Of a stretch of DNA of 64,000 bases, positions 45,946-54,900 are shown one piece after another. The stretch spans positions 10,672-74,671 of the forward strand of contig CASIAN010000031.1 of NCBI GenBank assembly GCA_949372595.1, in the 5' to 3' direction. This DNA is from CPC320 sp002336405. Its GTDB lineage: Bacteria > Pseudomonadota > Alphaproteobacteria > Rhodobacterales > Rhodobacteraceae. Under the pieces are notes generated by a model. It had not been told where the DNA came from. It saw only the letters and a program-made list of their open reading frames with translations, and made no database searches. The position numbers and the translations under genes were made by a program. Every line of letters starts with the position of its first letter. Within the stretch, counting starts at the first letter, position 1.

Positions 45946-47019
45946 TCATCGGTAAAGTCGGTAAATTCCACCACGATCCTCGTCTGTTAAAATCAGAATA
46001 CTTCCATCGGCTGCAATTTCAATATCGCGGATGCGCCCAATTTCATTTTTTAAAATGGCGGTTTCTTTTATTGGTTTTCCATTGTCTATATCGACCAGAT
46101 AGATGCTGCGAAATTTCAGCGAGCTGACCAATAGTTTGCCGGCGAATTCCGGGAACATTCCCCCCTCGTAAAACGCCATGCCCGAGGGAGCTATTGACGG
46201 CGTCCAATGCCAGACCGAATCCACATATCCCTTTTTCGATGTTTCTCCCCCGCCGACTTGACCGCCTGAATATTCCTGTCCAAAACTTAAAAGAGGCCAG
46301 CCATAATTTTCGCCAGGTTGTAAAATGTTAATTTCATCGCCGCCTTTCGGGCCATGTTCATTGACCCAAATATCGTCAGTTTTGGGGTGAACCGCCATGC
46401 CCTGAGGATTCCTATGGCCCTTGGTTAACAGCTCTGGCAACCAGTTTTCTTTGCTATGATTGTCGTCTGGAATCGTCCCGTTCAACTTAATACGCACCAC
46501 CGAGCCGCCGTGGGAAAGCCCATCTTGAGCACTGTGTCTTTGGCCGCGATCCCCCAAGGAAACAAATAGATGTCTATTTACAATTGCTAAGCGACAGCCA
46601 AAATGAATACTTTCCCACGAGCTGTTATTGGCTGTAAAAATAACGTCCTGTCGCACCAAAGTATCGCCGTCTAGTACTGCTCTGTTCACGGCAGTTGCCG
46701 CTCCATTTGGAGTGTGGCGACTGTAGCAGAAGTATATGTCAGGCTTTGGTGTGTCTGGATTATGAACAAGAATATCGAGCAGGCCACCCTGACGTTCTGT
46801 AAATGCCTTTGGCAGGTTGGAAATTTCGCGGCGCTCACCGGTTGACAGGTTGATCCGAAATAATTTTCCGCGCCGCTCGGTCACCAAGGCTTCGGTGTCA
46901 TTGAGCAGGCTCATGCCCCAAGGGTGAAATAGGGTGCTGCCCACCCGCTGTAATTTCACCTCGGCTATACAGCCTGATGAAATCAGCGAACAAAGCAGAG
47001 AAAAAATCAGAATGCGCAT
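45946..47019 (-). CDS. PQQ-dependent sugar dehydrogenase family protein (soluble aldose dehydrogenase, YliI-like)
   Basis: A 357-residue exported beta-propeller. The signal sequence ends in LISSGC, a weak lipobox, so it may be a lipoprotein. The glucose/sorbosone dehydrogenase pattern is clear: HPWGMSLLNDTEALVTERRG, GGLLDILVHN, the HGGSVVRIKLNGTIP stretch, GHRNPQGMAVHP, WVNEHGPKGGDEINI, and SIAPSGMAFYEG near the end. Bacterial relatives (YliI/Asd) oxidise aldoses with PQQ and Ca2+ in the periplasm. Divergent from the MORN-repeat gene; no PQQ synthesis genes are in the window. Confidence 0.9.
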   Translation of the reverse strand: MRILIFSLLCSLISSGCIAEVKLQRVGSTLFHPWGMSLLNDTEALVTERRGKLFRINLSTGERREISNLPKAFTERQGGLLDILVHNPDTPKPDIYFCYSRHTPNGAATAVNRAVLDGDTLVRQDVIFTANNSSWESIHFGCRLAIVNRHLFVSLGDRGQRHSAQDGLSHGGSVVRIKLNGTIPDDNHSKENWLPELLTKGHRNPQGMAVHPKTDDIWVNEHGPKGGDEINILQPGENYGWPLLSFGQEYSGGQVGGGETSKKGYVDSVWHWTPSIAPSGMAFYEGGMFPEFAGKLLVSSLKFRSIYLVDIDNGKPIKETAILKNEIGRIRDIEIAADGSILILTDEDRGGIYRLYR

Positions 47020-47296
47020 GCGAAATCAAAGACATTTGGGGGCCGGGAAGTCAAGTCTTGAGACTGCTTGCTTAGGTGCCGGCGAATTGTAATGAGCGAT
47101 AGTATTTTGGTGGTTCAGTGCGATGGGCTGTATTTTTTACTTTGGACTGATCTGAATTTTAAAATATACCACTTTTAATATGAGCATCAAAAAAATCTGG
47201 TATAAACTAGCTTTAAGTCGTTACCTTACTCCGCTCGGACTACACAACTGGGGAAATGACTGATACGGATAGTCAAATGCCTATTACGGGGTTTGT

Positions 47297-50173
47297 ATGA
47301 AATATGTGATCTTTATTTTGCAACTTGGGTTTGTTGCTTTTGTTTTAAGCGCTGGGCAGAGTTCTGCTCGTACTGTTTGTATGGGGCCTGCCTCAACATG
47401 GGATGAATGCTATCGCACAGTAACAGACGCGGATGGCAATAAATACGTTGGAACATTTAAAAACGGCAAGTTCGAGGGTGAGGGGAAATATAGTGAAGCC
47501 AATGGCAATGTGTATATTGGCACCTGGAAGAACGGCATCTTTCATGGTGAAGGTGTACGCAGTACTGCGGATGGCGCAAAATATACCGGCGCTTATCGCG
47601 ATGGCCTGAAGCATGGGGCTGGGACCTATATCTCGCCTACGGGCGCCACGTATCTAGGCGACTTTAAAAACGGAAAATACGATGGGCGTGGGGTTTTAAC
47701 AAAAGCAAATGGCGCGGTATATACCGGTGTTTGGGCGTTTGGAAAAATGCAGGGACAAGGCACATATGCCTCGCCTAAAGGGCACCGGTACAAAGGACAG
47801 TTCAAGCGCAGTGAATTTGATGGGCAAGGCACTTTTTATGCGAGCAGTGGAGCAATTTATAGCGGCTTGTTTAAAGGCGGTCAGTTTCACGGCCGTGGTG
47901 CTTTTACGGCTGCTGATGGCAGTAAATATTATGGGCTGTGGCGCGCGGGAAAACGTCATGGAACCGGCACTCAGGCTTATGTTGATGGTGGTAAATATGT
48001 CGGTCAGTGGGGCGATGACAAACGTGAAGGTATAGGAACCTACAGTGATGCTGATAGTGGCATCTATGATGGTACGTGGCAGGCAGACACGCGCTATGGC
48101 CGGGGCACTCAGACCTATGCGGATGGCGGTGTGTATGAAGGTGATTTCAACGATGACCTCGTGGATGGTCTGGGCGTATATATCTATCCTGATGGCAGTC
48201 GCTATGCGGGTGAGTGGCAAATGGATTCTCCCGAAGGTCAGGGCCTGTATGTTTCTGTCGCGGGCGATACCTATATTGGCGAATTCAAACGAGGTTCGTT
48301 TGATGGGCAGGGTGACTACATCGCGGCCGATGGGCAGACCTATGCTGGTATGTGGCGCAGTGGTAAACGCCATGGTCGCGGCACTCAAACAGATCCCTCA
48401 GGCGCGGTTTATACCGGCGATTTCGACGCGGACTTTCGCCAGGGGCAAGGGGTTTCCACCTATCCTGACGGCAGCACGTACGCCGGTGCATGGCAGGCTG
48501 ATCAATATAAGGGTCAAGGCAGCTTTGTTACCGCCAAAGGAGACACATATGTCGGACATTTCACTGATAGCCTTTTTGATGGGAACGGCACGTATACAAC
48601 GGCAGATGGTGCAAAGTACTCTGGTGCATGGCTGAGCGGGAAACGTCAGGGGCGGGGCACTCAAACCTACGTAGATCAGGGCGTATACAAGGGCAATTTT
48701 AATGACGATATGGCTGAGGGCCTTGGCCAATATCGCAGTTTGGATGGCAGCGCATATGCCGGTGAATGGTTTGCGGGAATGCGCCGGGGGCACGGTTTGT
48801 ATGACTCGGCTGCCGGTGACCGCTATATTGGCAGTTTTATCGCCGACCTGTTTGATGGAGACGGCACTTATGCGGCGGTAAACGGCGACCATTATACCGG
48901 CCAGTGGCGTGGCGGGAAACGGGCCGGGCGGGGTGTTCAGACCTATGCCGACGGTGGTGTTTACGACGGCGATTTTACCGATGATATCCGCGCTGGGCTG
49001 GGCCTGTATCGCGATCCTGATGGTGGGATTTACACAGGCGAATGGGTCGGCGATGCCGGCAGTGGCCAGGGTCTGTTTGTCGCCCCGAACGGTGACCGAT
49101 ATATTGGTGCCTTTGCCGGCAACCTGTTTGAGGGGCAAGGGGTCTATGAAGCCGTGGTGGGTAATCTGTACCAAGGCGCATGGTTGGCTGGAAAACGCAA
49201 TGGGCGTGGCACCGAAGATTATGCGGATGGTGGCACCTATGACGGTGATTTTGTCGATGATATTCGCAAAGGAATCGGTCATCACGTCGCGGCGGATGGG
49301 GGCAGTTATGCTGGCGAATGGAACTTGGACATGCGCAACGGACAGGGCCTTTATATCGCGCCTGACGGGGACAGCTATTGGGGTGAGTTCGCCGATAACC
49401 TGTTTGAGGGCGAAGGGCGCTATGCGGCAGTGGATGGCGATGTCTATCAAGGTGCATGGCTGACCGGCATGCGCAACGGCTATGGCACTCTGCGCTATTT
49501 GGATGGTGGCATCTATGAGGGTGACTTTCGCGATGATGACCTAATGGGGCAAGGCCACTATCGATTTGCGGATGGCAGTGTCTATGTCGGTGAGTTTTCC
49601 GCGAATCTATTTGAGGGAACCGGCACCCACACTGCACCGAACGGCGATCAATATGAAGGGTCCTGGCGGGCTGGCAAACGCCATGGTCGTGGCGCCCAAA
49701 GTTACAAGAGCGGTGACAGCTATAGTGGTGACTGGAACGCGGACGTGCAATCGGGGCAGGGCGTCTATCGTGCCGCCTATGGCGATGTTTATACCGGACG
49801 TTTTGAAAAAAACCAATTCAATGGCCATGGTGAATATCTTTGGGCGAGCGGCGCGCGTTATGACGGAAAATGGGTAGATGGTCAACGGACGGGCGAAGGT
49901 ACCTATTTCTATGTTAATGGCCGTAAATATGTTGGTCTTTGGAAGCAAGACAAACGTCATGGGACGGGCAGCTATAGCTTTGCCAATGGCAATGTATATC
50001 TTGGTAAATGGAAAGACGACCAAAGGAACGGTACGTTCACAGTGACCTATGGCAACGGAAATACCTATGTTGGGGAACTCAAGAACAGCTGTTTCCATGG
50101 CAGAGGAAAATTCACTTTTGCCGATGGTACGGTCAAACAGGGCCTTTGGAAGAATTGCAAATTGATCGATTGA
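47297..50173 (+). CDS. secreted giant MORN-repeat protein
   Basis: A 958-residue protein. A signal peptide occupies about residues 1-24. From about residue 49 to the end it consists almost entirely of 23-residue MORN units of the type YxGxWxxGxxxGxGxxxxxDG, roughly 39 of them. Cys28 and Cys38 precede the array and Cys932 and Cys954 lie in its last units, suggesting disulfide-capped ends. Tandem MORN units fold into an elongated beta-sheet that in other proteins binds lipids or partners. No enzymatic domain is present. Function here is unknown; the export signal points to the periplasm, outer membrane or exterior. A GGGG-type ribosome site precedes the ATG. Confidence 0.93.
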   Translation: MKYVIFILQLGFVAFVLSAGQSSARTVCMGPASTWDECYRTVTDADGNKYVGTFKNGKFEGEGKYSEANGNVYIGTWKNGIFHGEGVRSTADGAKYTGAYRDGLKHGAGTYISPTGATYLGDFKNGKYDGRGVLTKANGAVYTGVWAFGKMQGQGTYASPKGHRYKGQFKRSEFDGQGTFYASSGAIYSGLFKGGQFHGRGAFTAADGSKYYGLWRAGKRHGTGTQAYVDGGKYVGQWGDDKREGIGTYSDADSGIYDGTWQADTRYGRGTQTYADGGVYEGDFNDDLVDGLGVYIYPDGSRYAGEWQMDSPEGQGLYVSVAGDTYIGEFKRGSFDGQGDYIAADGQTYAGMWRSGKRHGRGTQTDPSGAVYTGDFDADFRQGQGVSTYPDGSTYAGAWQADQYKGQGSFVTAKGDTYVGHFTDSLFDGNGTYTTADGAKYSGAWLSGKRQGRGTQTYVDQGVYKGNFNDDMAEGLGQYRSLDGSAYAGEWFAGMRRGHGLYDSAAGDRYIGSFIADLFDGDGTYAAVNGDHYTGQWRGGKRAGRGVQTYADGGVYDGDFTDDIRAGLGLYRDPDGGIYTGEWVGDAGSGQGLFVAPNGDRYIGAFAGNLFEGQGVYEAVVGNLYQGAWLAGKRNGRGTEDYADGGTYDGDFVDDIRKGIGHHVAADGGSYAGEWNLDMRNGQGLYIAPDGDSYWGEFADNLFEGEGRYAAVDGDVYQGAWLTGMRNGYGTLRYLDGGIYEGDFRDDDLMGQGHYRFADGSVYVGEFSANLFEGTGTHTAPNGDQYEGSWRAGKRHGRGAQSYKSGDSYSGDWNADVQSGQGVYRAAYGDVYTGRFEKNQFNGHGEYLWASGARYDGKWVDGQRTGEGTYFYVNGRKYVGLWKQDKRHGTGSYSFANGNVYLGKWKDDQRNGTFTVTYGNGNTYVGELKNSCFHGRGKFTFADGTVKQGLWKNCKLID
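48086..49465 (+). repeat. five tandem 276-base (92-residue) super-repeats within the MORN gene
   Basis: Residues 264-723 of the MORN protein form five consecutive blocks of exactly 92 residues, each four MORN units, starting at residues 264, 356, 448, 540 and 632. Block starts are marked by GKRxGRGTQT-like sequences (first block DTRYGRGTQT). A sixth start at residue 724 is followed by a 69-residue block (three units) before the next GKRHGRG at 793; before block one there is a 46-residue half-block from residue 218. Copies differ at many positions, so duplication is old. Confidence 0.9.
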
Positions 50174-50848
50174 GTTGGTGAAACCCGGTTGCTGTTTCAA
50201 ATCCGGTCTGTGCTTTCTCAGATTCTAAAACGTGGTTCGATTGTGCGGTCTATAAAAATGCACAATGCTGACAGGGCAAAAAAGTAAGCGTCGGCTTTTG
50301 TTTTGGAACAGTTTTTTTGACATCGGCAGGATGGGCAGAAAAATGTATCGATATCGTTCCCGTATTCTGCGCTATCTGATACAATTTTATCGTATTGGTG
50401 TTTTGATTTGTGGTATATTTGCCCGCATTTATGGCCCCAGATCGCGTATTAGCGCCACTGATTTTGCCGGTTTTGATCACCGGTTCACATTCGTCGATAC
50501 TGCGCTGTTTGCAACCCCAGTGATCTTGTTCGTCGGTCACGGTCCCAAAATCCCCATCAAACAGCGTCATATTTTTGACAGGCTGTTCCTTTTTGCAGGG
50601 ATCGATGATTTCTTATTGACAATCGCGTGGCGTAAGAGGGATCGTCTAATCAATCTGGCTCCGGAGGTTGGTGAACTAAAGACGACAGCACTATGGTGTA
50701 AAGCATCTGGACATCCTCATATGCTTATCCCTACTCCCCCCCTTTTTGCTTTTGTGCAATACCTTTGCTCTTGCGGTGATAAAGCGGCACTGGCACTCGT
50801 TAATATAGGGTGGTAAACAAAGAAATCTCAAAACGGAGCAGTATAAAA
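50174..50848. other. intergenic region after the MORN gene, undetermined reading frames
   Basis: A 675-base stretch with no gene I can support. Both a plus-strand frame (50,265-50,816) and a minus-strand frame (50,250-50,570) are open and overlap. The plus-strand frame encodes an aromatic-rich basic product and the minus-strand frame a hydrophilic Asn/Thr-rich one; neither has a good ribosome site or a recognisable motif. A poly-C run occurs near 50,735-50,743. No terminator was found directly after the MORN stop codon. Confidence 0.45.
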
Positions 50849-51052
50849 ATGGAGACAATGATCTCGGTAAACGGTGTGAAAATGACTGTGAGACAGTTTT
50901 ATTCACAGACCCATTATGATCAGGATGGTGATGAGTTAATCTTAATCGGTGCCGGTACGATGAAACTCAAAGATTTTAAGGTGTTGACCCCAGAGCAGCA
51001 GGACATGCTTGATCCGCGCCCCGATCTTTCAGCCCAAAACAACGATAAATAA
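50849..51052 (+). CDS. small hypothetical protein
   Basis: A 67-residue hydrophilic protein beginning METMISVNGVKMTVRQFYSQ, with a conserved-looking centre (DGDELILIGAGTMKLKDFKV) and an acidic, disordered tail. A GGAG ribosome site lies at the right distance before the ATG at 50849, favouring this start over an upstream one. No membrane segment, no known motif. I do not recognise the family. Confidence 0.55.
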   Translation: METMISVNGVKMTVRQFYSQTHYDQDGDELILIGAGTMKLKDFKVLTPEQQDMLDPRPDLSAQNNDK

Positions 51053-51121
51053 GCCGGAATTTTTGGCGCCAGTGCGTGCGTAGCCCACAATTGCGCTGTT
51101 TTGCAAATTTGTGGCTGGGTT

Positions 51122-51358
51122 TTAAGCCCGCAGAGCTGAATAGGTCAGCGGCTTTTGAATCGCGTTATCACCCGCCATCCGTGCCCGGGCGGCAGCGCTT
51201 ATTTCGACGATCACACTTGGTGTGCCGCGAAAGGTCTTTTCTGCCCCACCCGGTTTGTTTGTCGCATCCCCGGTTTTTATTCTGGAATAGAGATTTTGGT
51301 ATTTCATATAGGTCGCGATGACATGGGAAACGCCGGTTCTTAAACTATCCCAAGCCAT
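51122..51358 (-). CDS. small hypothetical protein
   Basis: A 78-residue protein beginning MAWDSLRTGVSHVIATYMKY. The middle is basic and glycine-rich (GDATNKPGGAEKTFRGTP) and the C-terminal third contains VIVEISAAARARMAG, a helix of a type common in small Rhodobacterales proteins. The ribosome site is weak. Convergent with the 67-residue gene. Function unknown. Confidence 0.5.
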   Translation of the reverse strand: MAWDSLRTGVSHVIATYMKYQNLYSRIKTGDATNKPGGAEKTFRGTPSVIVEISAAARARMAGDNAIQKPLTYSALRA

Positions 51359-51581
51359 GTGTTGTAACCCTGTTTATCTGCTTAATACCTCGTAACAGCT
51401 CAGATATGCAAAAAATTAGCCAGTCTAGTCAATTGTGTGTAAATTTTTTTGCTGTAGGCCCATTTAAAGTGAGTTTTAACCTTATGCCAAGCGGCAAGAC
51501 CCGTCTTTTGTGCACAAGAGCGGATTGCCTGTTCAGATAAAAGTCAACTCAAAGTGGCGGTCATAAGCAATTACTCGAACC

Positions 51582-51594
51582 TGTACCAACCGGT
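51582..51594. promoter_or_regulatory. palindromic operator candidate upstream of the MFS gene
   Basis: The sequence TGTACCAACCGGT contains TACC-N4-GGT(A/C), a near-palindrome. It sits 36 bases before the MFS start codon. The identical 13-mer occurs 37 bases before the LysR gene start (55813-55825). A common regulator is inferred; palindromes of this form are used by several TetR-type repressors, but none is encoded in the window. Confidence 0.35.
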
Positions 51595-51629
51595 CTATAC
51601 AAGCTGCCCGAGATGGTTACGGTGGCACG

Positions 51630-52847
51630 ATGGACAGGTTGAAAATCCTTGATACTGCGTATTCTTGGCAGAGGTTGCTTGTGGCACTGGTGATCGGTCT
51701 TGTGGCCAATGCTGGCATGTGGGCTGTGGTGGTAATCATGCCCGCAGTTGAAGCAGAATTTGCGCTGACACGAGCTGAGACCTCGCTGCCCTATATGTTG
51801 TCGATGCTGGGCTATGGCTTGGGCAATTTCATCATCGGCCGCTGGGTGGACCGGGTTGGTATTGCAACCGCGCTGATCGGTGCAAGCTTTGGCATTGCGG
51901 TAAGCTTTTTTGCGGCAACGCAGGCCAGCGATATTGGCGTACTGGCGGCTGTGCATTTTATTTTAGGTCTGTTTGCAGCGGTTGGCTTTGCGCCCTTGAT
52001 GTCAGATATATCGCATTGGTTTCTCAAGTGGCGTGGGACCGCAATGGCTTTGGTGGCCAGCGCAAATTACCTGTCAGGGGCGGTTTGGCCCACCGTGCTG
52101 GCGGGTGTTCTGGCGCAGAGCGGTTGGCGAGCGGTTTATCTGACCTTGGCGGTGATCACCGTTGTTGTGGTGCCTTTTTTGGCGATGCTATTGCGCCGTC
52201 AGGTGCCAGATGCTGCCGTCGGGGCAACGGTTGAGACGATATCTAATAGCGCCAATATCAGCATGTCTCCGGCGCGATTGCAGATCTGTTTGGGCTTCGC
52301 TGGGGTCGCGTGTTGCGTGGCGATGTCGATGCCGCAAGTGCATATCGTCTCCTATTGTGTGGGTCTGGGATATGGGCCTGTTGCCGGCGCTGAAATGCTG
52401 GCTTTGATGCTGTTTGGCGGGGTTTTGTCCCGCATCTTTTTTGGGCTGCTTTCAGACCGTCTGGGTGGGGTGCGAACGCTGCTATTAGGATCTGCGTTGC
52501 AATGTCTTGGGTTGGCGTTTTATCTGCCCTACGACGGTTTGGTGTCACTTTATACGGTGAGCTTGATCTTTGGTTTGTCGCAAGGTGGGATTGTACCAAG
52601 TTATGCGCTGATCGTACGCGAATACATGCCTGCAAAAGAGGCGGGCGCCCGGGTGGGCTTTGTGCTGATGATGACCATTTGGGGTATGGCGCTTGGTGGA
52701 TGGATGTCGGGTTGGATCTATGACGTATCTGGCAGCTATCAAATGGCATTTTTGAACGGTATTATGTGGAACTTGATCAATATCGGGCTGGTGGTGGCAC
52801 TGTTTTTTCGCAAACCTGCGCCACATCACCCAATTGCGGCAGGTTAA
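51630..52847 (+). CDS. MFS transporter
   Basis: A 405-residue major facilitator protein with twelve hydrophobic segments in two halves. The loop between helices 2 and 3 reads GRWVDRVGIATALI and the equivalent loop in the second half GLLSDRLGGVRTLLLG, both MFS signatures. Similar carriers (YbfB/oxalate-formate-antiporter-like) move small organic anions, but substrate cannot be assigned. The initiating ATG is preceded by a weak site; the candidate operator lies upstream. htpG follows after 126 bases. Confidence 0.9.
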   Translation: MDRLKILDTAYSWQRLLVALVIGLVANAGMWAVVVIMPAVEAEFALTRAETSLPYMLSMLGYGLGNFIIGRWVDRVGIATALIGASFGIAVSFFAATQASDIGVLAAVHFILGLFAAVGFAPLMSDISHWFLKWRGTAMALVASANYLSGAVWPTVLAGVLAQSGWRAVYLTLAVITVVVVPFLAMLLRRQVPDAAVGATVETISNSANISMSPARLQICLGFAGVACCVAMSMPQVHIVSYCVGLGYGPVAGAEMLALMLFGGVLSRIFFGLLSDRLGGVRTLLLGSALQCLGLAFYLPYDGLVSLYTVSLIFGLSQGGIVPSYALIVREYMPAKEAGARVGFVLMMTIWGMALGGWMSGWIYDVSGSYQMAFLNGIMWNLINIGLVVALFFRKPAPHHPIAAG

Positions 52848-52912
52848 AGCCCTGACCTTGCGCAGTCTGGTTGATTTAAGACAGGTTTTGTACATTCAAC
52901 CTGATACAAGCA

Positions 52913-52940
52913 TTGAATCCATCTCAAATGCGCTTAAATA
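52913..52940 (+). promoter_or_regulatory. candidate promoter of htpG
   Basis: TTGAAT at 52913-52918 and TAAATA at 52935-52940 with a 16-base spacer lie 33 bases before the htpG start. The -35 resembles the CTTGAA of heat-shock promoters and the product is a heat-shock chaperone, so RpoH control is possible, but the -10 does not match the usual RpoH form well. Confidence 0.3.
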
Positions 52941-52973
52941 CGATCAGACATCAACATTGGCAGGTACATTAAC

Positions 52974-54833
52974 ATGACTATTTCCAACCATGCGTTTGAG
53001 GCCGATACCGGTAAAATCCTCGATATCGTTATCAACTCTCTGTATTCACAAAAGGAAATTTTCCTACGAGAACTGATTTCAAATGCCTCTGATGCCCTGA
53101 ATAAACGCCGTGTTGAAGGTAGTGTTGACGGAGCGCTGTTGGCAGAGACTGCAGGAGAAATTGTTCTCGAAGCGCATGAAAAGAAAAAGATCCTGAAAAT
53201 TTCCGATAATGGTATCGGGTTGGACGAGGCAGATATGGTTGAGGCGCTGGGCACCATAGCCCGCTCGGGCACCAAGGCTTTTTTAGATAATTTGCAAGCC
53301 AATGGTGACAAAGACGCCGGTGAGACAAACCTGATTGGCCAGTTTGGTGTCGGCTTTTATTCAGCTTTTATGGTTGCCGATAAGGTCGAGGTTGTTTCAA
53401 GAAGGGCTGGAACCGACGCAGCGTTTAAATGGGAAAGTGATGGCGCGACCGGCTATTCTATTGAACCTGCAGAACGTGATGCCGCGGGAACGACGATTAC
53501 GCTGCACCTTAAAAAGGCAGATAAAGAATATGCCAGCGATGTACGTTTGCGGCATCTGGTCAAAAAATACTCTGATCACGTGGCTCATCCGATTAAGTTG
53601 GTCGATGACAAAGGCGAGATGACCACGTTAAACACGGTTGAGGCGCTTTGGACGAAGGCACCAAAAGACATCAGCACCGAAGACTATAAATCGTTTTATA
53701 ATTCGGTCGGGGCCACGTATGACGATCCGTTTTTGACCATTCATAACAAAGCAGAGGGGGCGATTGAATTTACCAATCTGTTGTTTGCACCTTCGACGCC
53801 GCCGTTTGATCTGTTTGACCCAGAACGCAATTCAAAAATAAACCTCTATATAAACCGAGTGTTTATCACCGATGATTGCAATGATCTGGTGCCAAAATGG
53901 CTGCGGTTTTTGCGTGGTGTGGTAGATACCCCAAGCCTTGATTTGAATGTCAGCCGCGAGATGCTGCAGCAAAGCGTGTCTATGGGTAAGATCCGCAAGG
54001 CAATCGTTAAAAAGGTCATGTCCGAAATCAAGAAGAAGATTAAGAAAGACAGCGACGCCTATGACGTGTTTTGGGGCAATTTTGGCAAAGTGATCAAAGA
54101 GGGCTTGTATGAGGACGATGAAAACCGCGAAAAAATTGTTGAGATTTGCCGGTTCCACTCGTCGCAAAAAAGCGCTCTGATTTCATTGGAAGCCTATATC
54201 GAGGCAATGCCTGATGGGCAGTCAGATATCTATTATTTGACCTCTGATGACATGGCCAAAGCGGTCGTGAGCCCACACCTCGAAGGCTTTGCTGCCAAGA
54301 GCATTGATGTTTTGCTTTTAACCGACCCAATCGATGAGTTCTGGATCGGGATGATGCCAGTTTATAAAGACAAGAAATTTATCTCGATCAGTCGCGGTGA
54401 AATCGATATTGACGGTATCAAGGGCGCGGATGCACCGAAAGAAGATAGCCCCGATGCGGATGATTTTGTCGATTTGATCGCGATGATCAAAGCCGATCTT
54501 GACGAGCTGATTTCGGATGCTCGGATTTCCAAGACCCTGACTTCCAGCCCGTCGCGGTTGGTGGCGGTTGAAAATGGAATGGACATCCAGATGGAGCGGA
54601 TGATGAAAGCGCAGAACCCAAATTTCGAGGGCGCGCCGAAAATTTTAGAAATCAATGGCGGTCACGATCTAATCAAAGCGATGCAGGCGGCCAAGCCGCA
54701 AGATCAATCTGAGGTTTTGAAGGATTTGTCGCTGTTGTTGTTTGAGCAAGCCCAGATATTGGATGGTAAAATACCGCATGATACGCAGGGATTTGCACGC
54801 CGGTTGACCAAGGTGATGCACCTCAGTCTGTGA
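52974..54833 (+). CDS. htpG: molecular chaperone HtpG (Hsp90)
   Basis: A 619-residue bacterial Hsp90. The GHKL ATPase domain shows SLYSQKEIFLRELISNASDA, DNGIGL, GTIARSGTKAF and GQFGVGFYSAFMVAD. The middle domain has the KLYINRVFI-like segment and GVVDTPSLDLNVSRE, whose Arg contacts the ATP gamma-phosphate. A C-terminal dimerisation domain completes it. It folds or remodels client proteins in the cytosol. It is convergent with the LysR gene across an inverted repeat. Confidence 0.97.
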   Translation: MTISNHAFEADTGKILDIVINSLYSQKEIFLRELISNASDALNKRRVEGSVDGALLAETAGEIVLEAHEKKKILKISDNGIGLDEADMVEALGTIARSGTKAFLDNLQANGDKDAGETNLIGQFGVGFYSAFMVADKVEVVSRRAGTDAAFKWESDGATGYSIEPAERDAAGTTITLHLKKADKEYASDVRLRHLVKKYSDHVAHPIKLVDDKGEMTTLNTVEALWTKAPKDISTEDYKSFYNSVGATYDDPFLTIHNKAEGAIEFTNLLFAPSTPPFDLFDPERNSKINLYINRVFITDDCNDLVPKWLRFLRGVVDTPSLDLNVSREMLQQSVSMGKIRKAIVKKVMSEIKKKIKKDSDAYDVFWGNFGKVIKEGLYEDDENREKIVEICRFHSSQKSALISLEAYIEAMPDGQSDIYYLTSDDMAKAVVSPHLEGFAAKSIDVLLLTDPIDEFWIGMMPVYKDKKFISISRGEIDIDGIKGADAPKEDSPDADDFVDLIAMIKADLDELISDARISKTLTSSPSRLVAVENGMDIQMERMMKAQNPNFEGAPKILEINGGHDLIKAMQAAKPQDQSEVLKDLSLLLFEQAQILDGKIPHDTQGFARRLTKVMHLSL

Positions 54834-54853
54834 CGACGATTGCCCGCCTAAAG

Positions 54854-54884
54854 CGTCCAAGGGGCCGTTGCGATCTCTTGGACG
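54854..54884. terminator. inverted repeat between convergent htpG and LysR genes
   Basis: A perfect eight-base stem (CGTCCAAG with CTTGGACG) encloses a 15-base loop, 20 bases after the htpG stop and 16 bases before the LysR stop. It could act as a bidirectional terminator. There is no T tract on either side, so the role is uncertain. Confidence 0.4.
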
Positions 54885-54900
54885 TCAGCTTGTGCGGAGT

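Noticed and set aside
48398..49450. Long minus-strand reading frame opposite the MORN gene
   Set aside because: It is an antisense shadow produced by the regular codon pattern of the repeats; its translation has no domain logic, while the plus strand has a signal peptide and perfect MORN register.
50250..50816. Overlapping open frames on both strands after the MORN gene
   Set aside because: Neither has a good ribosome site or a recognisable motif, and they overlap each other, so at most one can be real.
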